DNA of 64,000 bases from Erwinia phyllosphaerae (GCF_019132875.1 NZ_JAHSPF010000008.1:62001-126000), one strand, 5' to 3'; shown: positions 9,420 through 20,148, counted from the stretch's first letter. Notes: generated by a model from the sequence alone, not told the origin. Translations and numbers: made by a program.

Positions 9420-10363
9420 TGAAGCAGCTTTGGTGCGCCGTCAGCCTTATGGCTGGCAGCCTGATTTCCTTCTGTGCCCCGGCGCAAACCACGTCCGGGG
9501 CGCTGTTGCAACAGATGGAGCAGGCCAGCCAGTCTCTCAGTTACGAACTTGCTTATATTAACGTCTCGCGGCTTGGGATTGAGTCTTTACGCTATCGCCA
9601 TGCCGTACTGGATAACAAGGTCTATGCTCAGATGCTGCAGATGGACGGGCCGCGCCGTGAAATTATTCAGCGCGGCAATGAAATCAGCTATTTTGAGCCG
9701 GGCCTGGAGCCTTTTACCCTGGCAGGTCAACATATCGTTGACTCTTTGCCCTCGCTGGTCTTTGCCAATTTCCAGAAGCTTTCAGAATACTATGACTTCG
9801 TGCCGGTAGGGCGCACCCGCATCGCTGACCAGCTGTGTGAGGTTATTCGTATCGTTGCCCGTGACGGCACGCGATACAGCTATGTCGTCTGGCTGGACAG
9901 CGATACAAGGCTGCCGCTGCGGGTAGATTTGCTGGATCGGGATGGCGAAACGCTGGAGCAGTATCGCGTCGTCAGCTTTGCCGTTGACGACGGCGTGCGG
10001 AAAATGATGCAGAGCCTGGAAAAAGCCAGCCTGCCGCCTTCGCTTTCCGTGCCGGTCAGCGATAAGACCACGTTTAGCTGGAAACCGAGCTGGCTACCTG
10101 CCGGGATGAAAGAAGTGACCCAGAGCCGCAGGCAGATCCCTTCGGTGAACAAACCCGTGGAGTCACGGCTTTACTCTGATGGGCTGTTCAGCTTCTCAAT
10201 CAACGTCAGCGCGGCCGATAAAGACAGCGTCAGCCAGCTATTGCGCACAGGACGTCGTACGGTGCAGAGCGAAATACGCAATAATAAGGAAATTACGGTA
10301 GTCGGTGAGCTTCCGCCATCAACCGCCAGGCGTATCGTTGACAGCATAGGTGTCGCAAAATGA
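9419..10363 (+). CDS. rseB: Sigma-E regulatory protein RseB
   Basis: Periplasmic protein that binds the periplasmic part of RseA and shields it from DegS; in E. coli it senses LPS-type lipids. 314 residues with a signal peptide ending near CAPAQ at residue 22, then the large LolA-like domain and a smaller C-terminal domain. Translation is coupled to rseA (overlap TAATG) and to rseC (overlap of 4 bases). Confidence 0.95.
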   Translation: MKQLWCAVSLMAGSLISFCAPAQTTSGALLQQMEQASQSLSYELAYINVSRLGIESLRYRHAVLDNKVYAQMLQMDGPRREIIQRGNEISYFEPGLEPFTLAGQHIVDSLPSLVFANFQKLSEYYDFVPVGRTRIADQLCEVIRIVARDGTRYSYVVWLDSDTRLPLRVDLLDRDGETLEQYRVVSFAVDDGVRKMMQSLEKASLPPSLSVPVSDKTTFSWKPSWLPAGMKEVTQSRRQIPSVNKPVESRLYSDGLFSFSINVSAADKDSVSQLLRTGRRTVQSEIRNNKEITVVGELPPSTARRIVDSIGVAK

Positions 10364-10821
10364 TGAGAGAATGGGCCACGGTGGTTTCCTGGCAAAACGG
10401 CGTAGCCACGCTGCATTCAGAACTGAAAACCTCGTGCAGCAGCTGTTCTGCCCGCAAGGGGTGCGGCAGCCAGGTGCTCAACAAGCTTGGGCCGAAAGAT
10501 GCTCACGTGATGAAAATCGCCAGCGCCGAGCCGCTTAAGCCTGGTCAGCGCATCGAGTTGGGGATTGCAGAGAAAAGCCTGCTCAGTTCGGCGCTGCTGG
10601 TTTACATGACGCCGCTGGTGGGATTGTTTCTGCTGGCCGGTTTGTTCCAGATGCTGTTCCACAGTGATTTGGCCGCCGCCGCTGGCGCGCTGCTGGGCGG
10701 CATCGGCGGGTTTATCGTGGCTAAAGGTATTTCCAGCTATCTGGGTAAATCCGCTTCATTCCATCCAGTAATTTTAAGCGTGGCGTTACCGCCAGACGCG
10801 CTGCGTGTTGAAACTGATTAA
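10360..10821 (+). CDS. rseC: SoxR-reducing/sigma-E operon protein RseC
   Basis: Inner-membrane protein of the RseC/MucC family; in E. coli it helps keep SoxR reduced and has a minor effect on sigma-E. 153 residues. It shows a cytoplasmic cysteine cluster CSSCSARKGCGSQ near residue 30 and two membrane helices (about residues 75-95 and 102-120). It starts ATGATG overlapping the rseB stop. The C-terminus is a few residues shorter than in E. coli. Confidence 0.94.
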   Translation: MMREWATVVSWQNGVATLHSELKTSCSSCSARKGCGSQVLNKLGPKDAHVMKIASAEPLKPGQRIELGIAEKSLLSSALLVYMTPLVGLFLLAGLFQMLFHSDLAAAAGALLGGIGGFIVAKGISSYLGKSASFHPVILSVALPPDALRVETD

Positions 10822-11142
10822 TCCCCTGAAAACCCGCACAGCCGTCCGTCGCGCTGTCGGGTATCCGTGTTCCGATCCGCTGTTTATGCCCTATGGTTAT
10901 ACGGCGGATTATTTCTGACTGTTTCCAGAACGTGCTTTCCTGCAAATGGCGCTACAGTAAGAGTGGCAGCCAAAAAAGCGCGTCCCGAGCGAAATCATGC
11001 GCTATGCGTGTGAATTCTTTCGTGGCGGGGGCTAACAGTGTAAGATGCGTGCTCATTGATGGCGGGTACATTGCAGTCGGCCTGAACGACGCTGTCCACC
11101 GTAAGAACTAAACCGAACGTTTAAGCGAAAATATTCATATAA
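10822..11142. other. Intergenic region rseC-lepA
   Basis: About 320 bp without a convincing gene. An open frame of 72 codons at 10893-11111 has no recognisable homology and an Arg/Ser-rich composition typical of chance frames. It probably holds the lepA promoter, but no clear -35/-10 pair or terminator could be assigned by eye. Confidence 0.5.
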
Positions 11143-12942
11143 ATGAAGCATATAAGAAACTTTTCTGTCATCGCTCACATCGACCACGGCAAATCGACGC
11201 TCTCTGACCGTTTGATTCAAATTTGCGGTGGCCTGACCGAACGTGAAATGGCCGCCCAGGTCCTGGACTCAATGGATCTGGAACGTGAACGCGGCATTAC
11301 CATTAAGGCGCAGAGCGTCACGCTCGACTACCACGCGCCGGACGGTGAAACTTACCAGCTCAATTTTATCGACACGCCGGGACACGTGGACTTCTCCTAT
11401 GAAGTGTCGCGCTCGCTGGCGGCTTGTGAAGGCGCACTGTTGGTGGTTGACGCCGGACAGGGTGTAGAAGCCCAGACCCTGGCGAACTGCTACACCGCGA
11501 TGGAAATGGATCTGGAAGTAGTACCGGTACTGAATAAAATCGATTTGCCGGCTGCCGATCCCGATCGCGTATCGCAGGAAATTGAAGATATTGTCGGTAT
11601 CGACGCGACCGATGCGGTGCGCTGCTCGGCTAAAACCGGCCTTGGCGTGCCGGACGTGCTTGAACGTCTGGTGCGTGACATTCCACCGCCGGAAGGCGAT
11701 CCGGAAGGCCCGCTGCAGGCGCTGATTATCGACTCCTGGTTCGATAACTACCTGGGCGTGGTGTCGCTGGTACGTATCAAAAATGGCACGCTGCGCAAAG
11801 GCGAAAAAATCAAGGTGATGAGTACCGGACAGGTCTATAACGCAGACCGCCTGGGTATTTTCACGCCAAAACGCGTCGATCGCGACGTGCTGAACTGCGG
11901 CGAAGTAGGCTGGCTGGTCTGCGCCATCAAAGACATTCTGGGCGCGCCGGTTGGCGATACGCTGACGCTGTCACGCAATCCAGCGGAAAAAGCGCTGCCG
12001 GGCTTTAAGAAAGTGAAGCCGCAGGTTTACGCCGGTCTGTTTCCAATCAGCTCTGACGATTATGAAGCCTTCCGCGACGCGCTGGGCAAGCTAAGCCTGA
12101 ACGACGCCTCGTTGTTCTACGAGCCAGAAAGCTCCACCGCGCTGGGCTTTGGTTTCCGCTGCGGCTTCCTGGGTCTGCTCCACATGGAGATCATTCAGGA
12201 ACGTCTGGAGCGTGAATACGATCTGGAGCTGATCACCACAGCGCCTACCGTAGTCTATGAAGTGTTTACCACCTCAGGCGATACCATTTACGTGGATAGC
12301 CCGGGCAAGCTGCCGCCGCTGAACAACATCGAAGAGCTGCGTGAGCCGATTGCCGAATGTCACATGCTGCTGCCGCAGGAATTCCTGGGTAACGTCATTA
12401 CGCTTTGTATCGAAAAGCGTGGCGTGCAGACCAACATGGTTTACCACGGTAACCAGGTTGCGCTGACCTATGAAATCCCAATGGCGGAAGTGGTGCTCGA
12501 CTTCTTCGACCGTCTGAAATCCACCTCGCGCGGCTATGCGTCACTGGATTACAACTTCAAACGCTTCCAGGCTTCCAACATGGTACGCGTCGATGTGTTG
12601 ATCAACTCCGAGCGCGTCGATGCGCTGGCACTGATTACCCACAACGATAATGCACCGTACCGTGGCCGCGAGCTGGTTGAGAAGATGAAAGATCTGATCC
12701 CGCGCCAGCAGTTTGATATTGCGATTCAGGCCGCCATCGGCAACCACATTATTGCCCGTTCCACCGTTAAACAGCTGCGTAAAAACGTCCTGGCGAAATG
12801 CTACGGCGGCGACGTCAGCCGTAAGAAAAAGCTGCTGCAGAAGCAGAAAGACGGTAAGAAGCGCATGAAGCAGGTCGGCAACGTCGAGCTGCCGCAGGAA
12901 GCTTTCCTGGCAATCCTGCACGTGGGTAAAGACAGTAAATAA
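11143..12942 (+). CDS. lepA: Elongation factor 4 (LepA)
   Basis: Translational GTPase that binds ribosomes and helps biogenesis or rescue of stalled elongation. 599 residues, the same as E. coli. G1 motif [14 protein letters not shown] is near residues 10-23, G3 DTPGHVDF near residue 80, G4 NKID near residue 130, followed by EF-G-like domains and the LepA-specific C-terminal domain with [20 protein letters not shown]. lepB follows 25 bp downstream, as the usual lepA-lepB operon. Confidence 0.98.
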   Translation: MKHIRNFSVIAHIDHGKSTLSDRLIQICGGLTEREMAAQVLDSMDLERERGITIKAQSVTLDYHAPDGETYQLNFIDTPGHVDFSYEVSRSLAACEGALLVVDAGQGVEAQTLANCYTAMEMDLEVVPVLNKIDLPAADPDRVSQEIEDIVGIDATDAVRCSAKTGLGVPDVLERLVRDIPPPEGDPEGPLQALIIDSWFDNYLGVVSLVRIKNGTLRKGEKIKVMSTGQVYNADRLGIFTPKRVDRDVLNCGEVGWLVCAIKDILGAPVGDTLTLSRNPAEKALPGFKKVKPQVYAGLFPISSDDYEAFRDALGKLSLNDASLFYEPESSTALGFGFRCGFLGLLHMEIIQERLEREYDLELITTAPTVVYEVFTTSGDTIYVDSPGKLPPLNNIEELREPIAECHMLLPQEFLGNVITLCIEKRGVQTNMVYHGNQVALTYEIPMAEVVLDFFDRLKSTSRGYASLDYNFKRFQASNMVRVDVLINSERVDALALITHNDNAPYRGRELVEKMKDLIPRQQFDIAIQAAIGNHIIARSTVKQLRKNVLAKCYGGDVSRKKKLLQKQKDGKKRMKQVGNVELPQEAFLAILHVGKDSK

Positions 12943-12967
12943 AGCCTAACACTACGAGGGAACTGGA

Positions 12968-13930
12968 ATGGCTAATATGTTCGCCCTGATCCTGGCGATA
13001 GCAACGCTCGTAACCGGTATTATCTGGTGCGTTGACCGATTCAAATGGGCACCGGCTCGTCGTGCGAGCCAGGCGCTGGCCGACGCGGCGGCAGAGAATG
13101 CCGGCCAGAAAAAAACGGTAAAGCAGCCGGGCTGGGTAGAAACGGCCGCTTCCGTTTTTCCGGTGCTGCTGCTGGTCTTTGTGGTGCGCTCTTTTATTTA
13201 TGAGCCGTTCCAGATTCCGTCGGGTTCGATGATGCCAACGCTGCTGATCGGCGATTTTATTCTGGTGGAAAAATTTGCCTACGGCATTAAAGATCCCATC
13301 ACCCAGACGACGCTGATCCCAACCGGTCATCCTGAGCGCGGCGATATCGCGGTATTTAAATATCCGAAAGATCCGAGCATGGACTATATTAAACGCGTTG
13401 TGGGCCTGCCTGGCGACCATGTCAGTTACGATCCGCAGAGCAAAACCGTGACGATCAATCCAGCCTGCGCGCCAGGAAAAACCTGTGATACGGCGCTGCC
13501 GATCACCTATTCCGACGTGCAGCCAAGCGACTTTATCCAGACCTTCAGCGGCTTTGACGGTAACGAAGTTGGCAACGGCTTCTGGCAGAAACCGCAGGGT
13601 GAAACCATTCAGGGCGGCCTGCGCCTGGCGACGCGTAACGAAACGTTGGGCAACGTCACTCACCGCATTCTGCTGGTGACGCAGGCGCAAAGCCAGGCAA
13701 GCTCTTACTATCAGCAGCCGGGCCAGCCGCAGGCGAGCTGGGTCGTGCCTGCCGGCATGTATTTCATGATGGGCGACAACCGCGATAACAGCGCCGACAG
13801 TCGTTACTGGGGCTTTGTACCAGAGAAGAATCTGGTCGGCAAAGCCACCGCCATCTGGATGAGCTTTGAAAAGCAGGAAGGGCAATGGCCAACTGGCGTT
13901 CGCCTTAGCCGCATCGGCGGTATTCATTAG
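12968..13930 (+). CDS. lepB: Signal peptidase I
   Basis: Inner-membrane serine protease that removes signal peptides from secreted proteins. 320 residues. Two N-terminal membrane helices lie near residues 4-20 and 58-77; the catalytic Ser87 is in PSGSMMPTLL and the Lys142 general base is in DYIKRVVGLPGD; the GDNRDNSADSR box is near residue 270. Length and start are as in E. coli (324). Confidence 0.97.
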   Translation: MANMFALILAIATLVTGIIWCVDRFKWAPARRASQALADAAAENAGQKKTVKQPGWVETAASVFPVLLLVFVVRSFIYEPFQIPSGSMMPTLLIGDFILVEKFAYGIKDPITQTTLIPTGHPERGDIAVFKYPKDPSMDYIKRVVGLPGDHVSYDPQSKTVTINPACAPGKTCDTALPITYSDVQPSDFIQTFSGFDGNEVGNGFWQKPQGETIQGGLRLATRNETLGNVTHRILLVTQAQSQASSYYQQPGQPQASWVVPAGMYFMMGDNRDNSADSRYWGFVPEKNLVGKATAIWMSFEKQEGQWPTGVRLSRIGGIH

Positions 13931-13946
13931 CGCAACAGCTAAACGG

Positions 13947-13990
13947 GTGGCTCCCTGCGGGGAGCCACTGCACACGAAACAGTCTCGTGT
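13947..13990 (+). promoter_or_regulatory. Structured rnc leader (two stem-loops)
   Basis: Two hairpins lie between lepB and rnc: GTGGCTCC/GGAGCCAC (13947-13954 with 13961-13968) and ACACGA/TCGTGT (13972-13977 with 13985-13990). Neither has a T-run, so they are unlikely terminators. In E. coli, RNase III cuts a stem-loop in the rnc leader and thereby lowers its own mRNA; these structures are good candidates for the same control. Confidence 0.5.
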
Positions 13991-14047
13991 TGGCGTGTCC
14001 AGCCCTGTTCCCTGTGCAGGAAAATTTTCGCATTAAGATATTGGTAA

Positions 14048-15636
<1,589 letters not shown>

Positions 15637-16362
15637 ATGGAAGGCTGGCAGCGCGCATTTGTTCTGCATGGACGCCCCTATAGCGAAACCAGCCTTCTGC
15701 TCGACCTCTTTTCAGAAAACTATGGCCGTATTCGCGTGCTTGCCAAAGGCGCACGCGGTAAACGTTCCAGCCTGAAGGGCGCTTTGCAGCCCTTTACGCC
15801 GCTGCTGGTTCGCTGGGGCGGTCGCGGCGAAGTCAAAACGCTGCGCGGCGCAGAACCTATCTCGCTGGCTCTTCCTCTTTCCGGCATCTCTCTCTACTGT
15901 GGCCTGTACGTTAACGAACTGGTTTCGCGCGTGCTGGAGCAGGAGACCGCTTTTACCGAGCTTTTTTTCGATTATCTGCACTGTATTCAGGAGCTGGCCG
16001 CGGGCACAGGATCGCCGGAACCGGCGCTGCGCCGCTTTGAGCTGGCCATGTTAGGCCATCTTGGCTACGGCGTAGATTTTCTGCACTGCGCGGGAAGCGG
16101 AGAAGAGGTGACGGATGAAATGACCTACATCTATCGTGAAGAGAAGGGCTTCATCGCCAGCCTGGTAAAAGGCCATAAAAGCTTTACCGGACGAGAGCTG
16201 CGAGCGCTGGCGGAACGTAGCTTCCCGGATATGGATGCGCTCAGGGCGGCCAAGCGCTTCACGCGGATGGCGCTCAAACCCTATCTGGGCGGCAAGCCGC
16301 TGAAGAGTCAGGAGCTTTTTCGTCAGTTTGTGCCGAAAAAACGCGCGGACGCGCCGCAGTAA
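15637..16362 (+). CDS. recO: DNA repair protein RecO
   Basis: Recombination mediator that, with RecR, loads RecA on SSB-covered single-stranded DNA. 241 residues: N-terminal OB fold starting [24 protein letters not shown], then a helical domain. The start codon directly follows the era stop, so translation is coupled. It closes the rnc-era-recO operon; pdxJ begins 74 bp later. Confidence 0.97.
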   Translation: MEGWQRAFVLHGRPYSETSLLLDLFSENYGRIRVLAKGARGKRSSLKGALQPFTPLLVRWGGRGEVKTLRGAEPISLALPLSGISLYCGLYVNELVSRVLEQETAFTELFFDYLHCIQELAAGTGSPEPALRRFELAMLGHLGYGVDFLHCAGSGEEVTDEMTYIYREEKGFIASLVKGHKSFTGRELRALAERSFPDMDALRAAKRFTRMALKPYLGGKPLKSQELFRQFVPKKRADAPQ

Positions 16363-16436
16363 CGTCGCCTGGCTGTACCGAAAGACGGCGCGAACGATGT
16401 ACACTGTAGAAATCGTACATCATTTCGAGGTTTGTT

Positions 16437-17168
16437 ATGGCTGAACTCCTGTTAGGCGTCAATATCGATCATGTTGCCACCGTGCGTAACGCTCGCGGCA
16501 CCAACTATCCCGATCCGGTTCAGGCGGCATTTGTTGCCGAACAGGCTGGTGCCGACGGCATCACCGTCCATCTGCGCGAAGATCGCCGCCATATTACCGA
16601 CCGCGACGTTAAAATCCTGCGTCAGACTATTCAAACCCGCATGAATCTTGAAATGGCCGTCACCGACGAAATGGTCGATATCGCCTGCGAGATTAAGCCG
16701 CATTTTTGCTGTCTGGTACCGGAAAAACGTGAAGAAGTCACCACGGAGGGCGGCCTGGACGTGGTTGGTCAGCTGGAAAAAATCACGCTTGCCGTTGCAC
16801 GCCTGCAGGAAGCCCACATTCAGGTTTCGCTTTTTATCGATCCCGATCATCAGCAGATTGATGCCGCAATGGCTTCCGGCGCGCCTTACATCGAAATTCA
16901 CACCGGTGCCTATGCCGAAGCGGCAGAAGGCGCCGTGCGTGATGCAGAATTCCGTCGTATCAAAGATGCGGCAGCCTATGCGGCTGATAAAGGCCTGAAG
17001 GTCAATGCCGGTCACGGTCTGACTTATCACAACGTGCAGCCCATCGCCGCGCTGCCGCAGATGCATGAGCTAAACATTGGCCACGCGATTATCGGAAGAG
17101 CCGTCATGAGCGGTCTGGCCGATGCGGTCAGCGAGATGAAAACCCTGATGCGGGAAGCGCGTCGCTAA
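16437..17168 (+). CDS. pdxJ: Pyridoxine 5'-phosphate synthase
   Basis: Condenses 1-deoxyxylulose 5-phosphate with 3-amino-2-oxopropyl phosphate to pyridoxine 5'-phosphate, the last ring-forming step of vitamin B6 synthesis. 243 residues, TIM-barrel; starts [18 protein letters not shown] with the usual active-site histidine, and [11 protein letters not shown] near residue 190. The stop overlaps the acpS ATG. Confidence 0.97.
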   Translation: MAELLLGVNIDHVATVRNARGTNYPDPVQAAFVAEQAGADGITVHLREDRRHITDRDVKILRQTIQTRMNLEMAVTDEMVDIACEIKPHFCCLVPEKREEVTTEGGLDVVGQLEKITLAVARLQEAHIQVSLFIDPDHQQIDAAMASGAPYIEIHTGAYAEAAEGAVRDAEFRRIKDAAAYAADKGLKVNAGHGLTYHNVQPIAALPQMHELNIGHAIIGRAVMSGLADAVSEMKTLMREARR

Positions 17169-17548
17169 TGGCTATTCTCGGGCTTGGCACGGATATTGTC
17201 GAAATCGACCGCATTGAGGGCGTCATCTCCCGTTCGGGCGACAGGCTGGCAAAGCGCGTGCTGAGTGAAAACGAGTGGCGGCAGTATCAGGCGCATCAGC
17301 AGCCGGTACGTTTTCTCGCCAAGCGTTTTGCCGTGAAGGAAGCTGCCGCAAAAGCCTTTGGTACCGGGATCCGCGGTGGCCTGGCCTTTAATCAGTTTGA
17401 AGTTTATAACGACGAGCTGGGCAAGCCGGGGCTGCGCTTTTTTCAGCAGGCGGACGAGGTGGCAAAAAAGCTGGGCGTGGCACACGTTCACGTTACGCTG
17501 GCGGACGAACGCCACTACGCCTGCGCCACCGTGATTATTGAAAGCTAA
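17168..17548 (+). CDS. acpS: Holo-[acyl-carrier-protein] synthase
   Basis: Transfers the 4'-phosphopantetheine arm from CoA to ACP, activating fatty acid synthesis. 126 residues. [13 protein letters not shown] at the N-terminus holds the Mg-binding Asp, and [20 protein letters not shown] is the second signature. It is coupled to pdxJ by overlap TAATG, the usual enterobacterial pdxJ-acpS pair. Confidence 0.97.
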   Translation: MAILGLGTDIVEIDRIEGVISRSGDRLAKRVLSENEWRQYQAHQQPVRFLAKRFAVKEAAAKAFGTGIRGGLAFNQFEVYNDELGKPGLRFFQQADEVAKKLGVAHVHVTLADERHYACATVIIES

Positions 17549-17615
17549 AAACGTCTTGCTCTGCTAACCGGCAAGCGTCGATAGCGGTTGCAAAAGCATT
17601 GTCGTCAGGCATTCG

Positions 17616-17639
17616 GGCCGCGCCATTCATGGTGCGGCC
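17616..17639. terminator. Hairpin between acpS and yfhL
   Basis: GGCCGCGCCA (17616-17625), loop TTCA, TGGTGCGGCC (17630-17639) is a 10-bp stem with one G-U pair. It separates convergent acpS and yfhL. There is no strong T-run, so its efficiency as an intrinsic terminator is uncertain. Confidence 0.5.
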
Positions 17640-17651
17640 TACGTATTTCCT

Positions 17652-17909
17652 TCAGGACGCGGCGTGATGCAGCAACACAAACTTATCCCACAGGCTGTCG
17701 CTGCTTTCCACGCAGTCCGGATCGGTAATAATCGTGTTATCAATCGGGCAAACCTGCTGGCAGGTTGGCGTATCATAATGGCCGACGCATTCGGTACAGC
17801 GATTGACATCAATCTGATAAATAGCCTCGCCCATTGAGATCGCCTGGTTTGGGCACTCGGGTTCGCACATATCGCAATTGATACAGCGCTTGGTGATTAA
17901 TAAAGCCAT
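17652..17909 (-). CDS. yfhL: YfhL-type 2[4Fe-4S] ferredoxin
   Basis: Small electron carrier with two [4Fe-4S] clusters (Alvin-type ferredoxin). 85 residues: cluster motif CINCDMCEPEC near residues 9-19 and CTECVGHYDTPTCQQVCP near residues 37-54. ATG at 17909 gives MALLITKRCINC as in E. coli YfhL. The upstream in-frame extension is not supported. It marks the left border of the inserted tailocin block. Since the isc-encoded ferredoxin gene fdx is absent from its usual place in this genome, YfhL may carry more weight here, an inference only. Confidence 0.94.
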   Translation of the reverse strand: MALLITKRCINCDMCEPECPNQAISMGEAIYQIDVNRCTECVGHYDTPTCQQVCPIDNTIITDPDCVESSDSLWDKFVLLHHAAS

Positions 17910-18008
17910 GACGCTAATACCCATAGTCGGAGAAGGGGCGTAATTTAACACACCGGGCCGCGGTTTCCCACGCCCGTTCATCCGCAGGTTAAAACTGTTT
18001 AAACGTCT

Positions 18009-18686
18009 TCAGGGATGCCAGAGCGAAGATTTGGCAATACCCGCGACATACTGCATCTGCGTGACTTCCTCCACCGGCAGCCGAATTGGCGCATGATCCT
18101 CATTAACCGGTAGCAGGTGATAGTAGCCGTCCCGCTTAAACAGAAAGGTTTTTACCATCACTTCACCATTGCTGGTCACCACCAGTACCTCATCACCCGG
18201 ATGGAAGTTCTGATTGGGTTCGACAATCACAAACTCGCCTTCCTTAATCCTTGGCATCATCGAATCACCGACGCACTTTAGCGCATAAACATCGCGATCG
18301 CAGGATGGCCAGCGCAAAAAACCATCACCGTTGCCGACAGGATATTGCATATCGCTCCAGTAGCCGCCGTGGCCAAGTTGGGTATTACCTAAAACGGGCA
18401 CCTTATGCAGCACCAGCGAGTGCAGGTTCCCGGCTACTTCTGCTATGTTGCTGTGTTTGGCCAACTGGAGATCCTGCTCGATCAGATCCGTAGGCGAAAC
18501 CTGAAAGTAATCTGCAAGATGCTTAAGCGTGGTGTACTTAGGATCTTTAACTTCTCCCGTCAGCAACCGATGTAGCGTCGACTGCTGTAGATTAACCTTC
18601 TTGGAGAGTTCAGTGACGCTGCCGATCCCCTCTTTTTCCATTAAATACTTGATGTTGTTATTGAATACCTCGATGTCGAAAACCAT
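18009..18686 (-). CDS. Phage-type repressor with HTH and S24 peptidase domains
   Basis: Likely master repressor of the tailocin. 225 residues from ATG 18686, which has the ribosome site AGGAAGAAGAG; longer in-frame starts (to 18755) lack one. N-terminal HTH is at about residues 10-65 (VTELSKKVNLQQSTLHRLLTGE). The C-terminal LexA/CI-like domain has Ser142 in VGDSMMPRI and Lys179 in EVMVKTFLF, the catalytic pair. At the usual autocleavage site the sequence is TQLGHGG, Leu-Gly instead of Ala-Gly or Cys-Gly, so RecA-stimulated self-cleavage is doubtful. It is divergent from the antiterminator gene. Confidence 0.88.
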   Translation of the reverse strand: MVFDIEVFNNNIKYLMEKEGIGSVTELSKKVNLQQSTLHRLLTGEVKDPKYTTLKHLADYFQVSPTDLIEQDLQLAKHSNIAEVAGNLHSLVLHKVPVLGNTQLGHGGYWSDMQYPVGNGDGFLRWPSCDRDVYALKCVGDSMMPRIKEGEFVIVEPNQNFHPGDEVLVVTSNGEVMVKTFLFKRDGYYHLLPVNEDHAPIRLPVEEVTQMQYVAGIAKSSLWHP

Positions 18687-18706
18687 CTCTTCTTCCTTTT
18701 TGTTTA

Positions 18707-18789
18707 GCAATGGCATTGCATTTATGCGTTTTTGCATTAAAATAAGCTGTATCAAAGCGGATTTGGTTTGATGCTATGCATTTTAGTAT
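18707..18789. promoter_or_regulatory. Putative operator/promoter region of the tailocin
   Basis: The short region between the repressor and antiterminator genes holds three related inverted repeats with ATGC/GCAT arms: GCAATG-G-CATTGC (18707-18719), ATGC-N6-GCAT (18724-18737) and ATGC-TAT-GCAT (18771-18781). A TAGTAT -10-like element follows at 18784-18789. The layout resembles the operators of lambdoid repressors. Which sites are bound, and the exact promoters, are inferred. Confidence 0.55.
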
Positions 18790-18859
18790 AGCCCGCTGCT
18801 GAAGTCATCCTGCTGTACGGGCAGGTTCCGAAAATGAGAGAAGAAAAGGAGGTCGGTTA

Positions 18860-19231
18860 ATGCGTGATATTCAAAAAGTACTGGAGCGTTGGGGGGGTTG
18901 GGCGGCGGCAGAAGGAAGCCAGCTGGACTGGTCGCGAATTGCGGCGGGTTTTAAGGCTTTGTTGCCGGACGACAAAAGATCGCGGCCTTCGTGCAGCGAC
19001 AGCGATGGGTTAATCGTTGATGCAGCAATAGCCAAACTGCATAAGGTAGGACGGCAGGAAGAAGTCGAACTGCTGCAGTTGCACTATATCTATAATATTT
19101 CAAAATCGGCGATTGCCCGGCAGAAGAAATGCTCGGAAGGGAAAATAAGGAATCAGCTTATGATTGCGGAAACCTTTATCGATGCCTGTATCATTATGAG
19201 TGAGGCGGAGCTGGAAATGGACGCCTGGTAA
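18860..19231 (+). CDS. Q-type late antiterminator
   Basis: Resembles the phage antitermination protein Q family (PF06530 type). 123 residues; MRDIQKVLERWGGWAA at the N-terminus, SRPSCSDSDGLIVDAAI in the middle and LHYIYNISKSAIARQKKCSEGKIR towards the C-terminus are typical. In lambdoid phages Q modifies RNA polymerase near the late promoter so that it reads through a terminator into lysis and virion genes. Here a terminator (19428-19474) lies between this gene and the lysis cassette, exactly as that model requires. GGAGG precedes the start. Confidence 0.85.
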   Translation: MRDIQKVLERWGGWAAAEGSQLDWSRIAAGFKALLPDDKRSRPSCSDSDGLIVDAAIAKLHKVGRQEEVELLQLHYIYNISKSAIARQKKCSEGKIRNQLMIAETFIDACIIMSEAELEMDAW

Positions 19232-19353
19232 AATTCCGTTATTTACAAAACGGTAATAAAGCATACCTATTATAATAGCTGAGTAAAATCGGCCCGGTTC
19301 CCTTTCGCTTTTAAAACCGGATTTAATAAACAGCAAAAAAATTTCAATAACGC

Positions 19354-19393
19354 TTTTCGTAACGAATTATCGCAGGTAAATTAGCAACATGGA
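19354..19393 (+). repeat. 40-bp direct repeat, copy 1
   Basis: Begins TTTTCGTAACGAA, containing the palindrome TTCGT-A-ACGAA, followed by a less conserved part ending GCAACATGGA. It aligns without gaps with copies 2 and 3. It lies upstream of the late-region terminator. Confidence 0.72.
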
Positions 19394-19427
19394 TTTTTAG
19401 ATTTCGTCAGACCTGCTATTTTATAAC

Positions 19428-19474
19428 AATGCGCTCAGGCCGATACCGTTCTGGTAAAGGGGAGCGCATTTTTT
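19428..19474 (+). terminator. Terminator ahead of the lysis genes (tR'-like)
   Basis: AATGCGCTC (19428-19436) pairs perfectly with GAGCGCATT (19462-19470), followed by TTTT, forming an intrinsic terminator with a 25-base loop. It lies between the antiterminator gene and the genes it would control, so readthrough dependent on Q would switch on lysis and tail genes. Confidence 0.75.
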
Positions 19475-19508
19475 ATGTCTGGAGATTACGATTATTTTTT
19501 AAATGGGG

Positions 19509-19548
19509 TTTTCGTAACGAAATTCATGCCGTAAAGTAATAGCATGAA
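19509..19548 (+). repeat. 40-bp direct repeat, copy 2
   Basis: Same 13-bp core TTTTCGTAACGAA, then a second inverted repeat CATGC...GCATG (19525-19547 region). It starts 155 bp after copy 1 and lies downstream of the terminator. Confidence 0.75.
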
Positions 19549-19638
19549 CTTTTGCTTACTGACGAAGGCAAGCTGTCAGATATGACGATTAGTGTTATTT
19601 GATGAAGTTATTTTTTTCGTGAAAATTTTAAATAAAGG

Positions 19639-19678
19639 TTTTCGTAACGAATTCTGTGCCGTAGTGTAGCAGCATGGA
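19639..19678 (+). repeat. 40-bp direct repeat, copy 3
   Basis: Core TTTTCGTAACGAA followed by GTGCCGTAGTGTAGCAGC and ATGGA. It starts 130 bp after copy 2 and 159 bp before the holin gene. The shared GCCGTA and GCATG blocks with copy 2 show that the repeat extends beyond the core palindrome. Confidence 0.75.
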
Positions 19679-19797
19679 AATACGAAAAGAGCTGCTGTTC
19701 CATCTCGCCGTAATAAATGGATTAATAAAAAACCATAATAAAAGTCATCAAATATATTCTTCGTCGCTCTGACTAAACAGGAGACCATATTTAAAGC

Positions 19798-20148
19798 ATG
19801 TTTCCACAGGAGCCAGGCTTTTGGGCTACTTTGTGCCTTTGGCTTTACAGCCATAAAACGGAGTGGGGATATGCCGGTATTGCCGCAATGTTTTCACTTT
19901 TACGCAGCGCTTATGCCAGAGCATCCTGGAGCAAGCGTGTACTTGACGCGGTGTCATGTAGCGCGCTGGCTTTTTTCGCCGCGCCAACGCTTCAGGTTGT
20001 TGGCGCACTGCTTAACTGGACGCTGCCTGATGCCGCCGCACAGGTTTTTGCTGTTTATATTGGCTATGTCGGCAATGATTATATCAGCGATAAAATAAAG
20101 GGGTGGATAAATCGCAAAACGGGAGGACTAAATGAAAATCAGCCGTAA
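19798..20148 (+). CDS. Phage holin, lambda-type family
   Basis: Small membrane protein that makes holes in the inner membrane at a set time and releases endolysin. 116 residues with probable membrane helices near residues 24-38, 51-70 and 77-92 and a basic C-terminus (KIKGWINRK). The N-terminal EPGFWATLCLWLYSH pattern is typical of the family. It overlaps the lysozyme gene by 17 bp. An AGGAG sequence lies some 14 bp upstream, rather far, so the start is moderately sure. Confidence 0.85.
   Translation: MFPQEPGFWATLCLWLYSHKTEWGYAGIAAMFSLLRSAYARASWSKRVLDAVSCSALAFFAAPTLQVVGALLNWTLPDAAAQVFAVYIGYVGNDYISDKIKGWINRKTGGLNENQP

Larger units (their letters stand above)
19232..19797 (+). promoter_or_regulatory. 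Late control region (promoter, terminator, three repeats)
   Basis: A 566-bp AT-rich stretch without a convincing gene, between the antiterminator and holin genes. It contains a TATAAT element at 19271-19276 with no well-spaced -35, three 40-bp direct repeats and an intrinsic terminator between repeats 1 and 2. In lambdoid phages the equivalent region holds the late promoter, the Q-utilisation site and the terminator overcome by Q, and that role is inferred here. A 92-codon minus-strand frame (19576-19854) overlaps the holin gene and is not considered real. Confidence 0.6.

Noticed and set aside
10893-11111. 72-codon frame between rseC and lepA
   Set aside because: No recognisable family, no clear ribosome site, and composition typical of a chance frame.
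19576-19854. 92-codon minus-strand frame in the late control region
   Set aside because: It overlaps the holin gene and repeat 3 on the other strand, and has no recognisable features.
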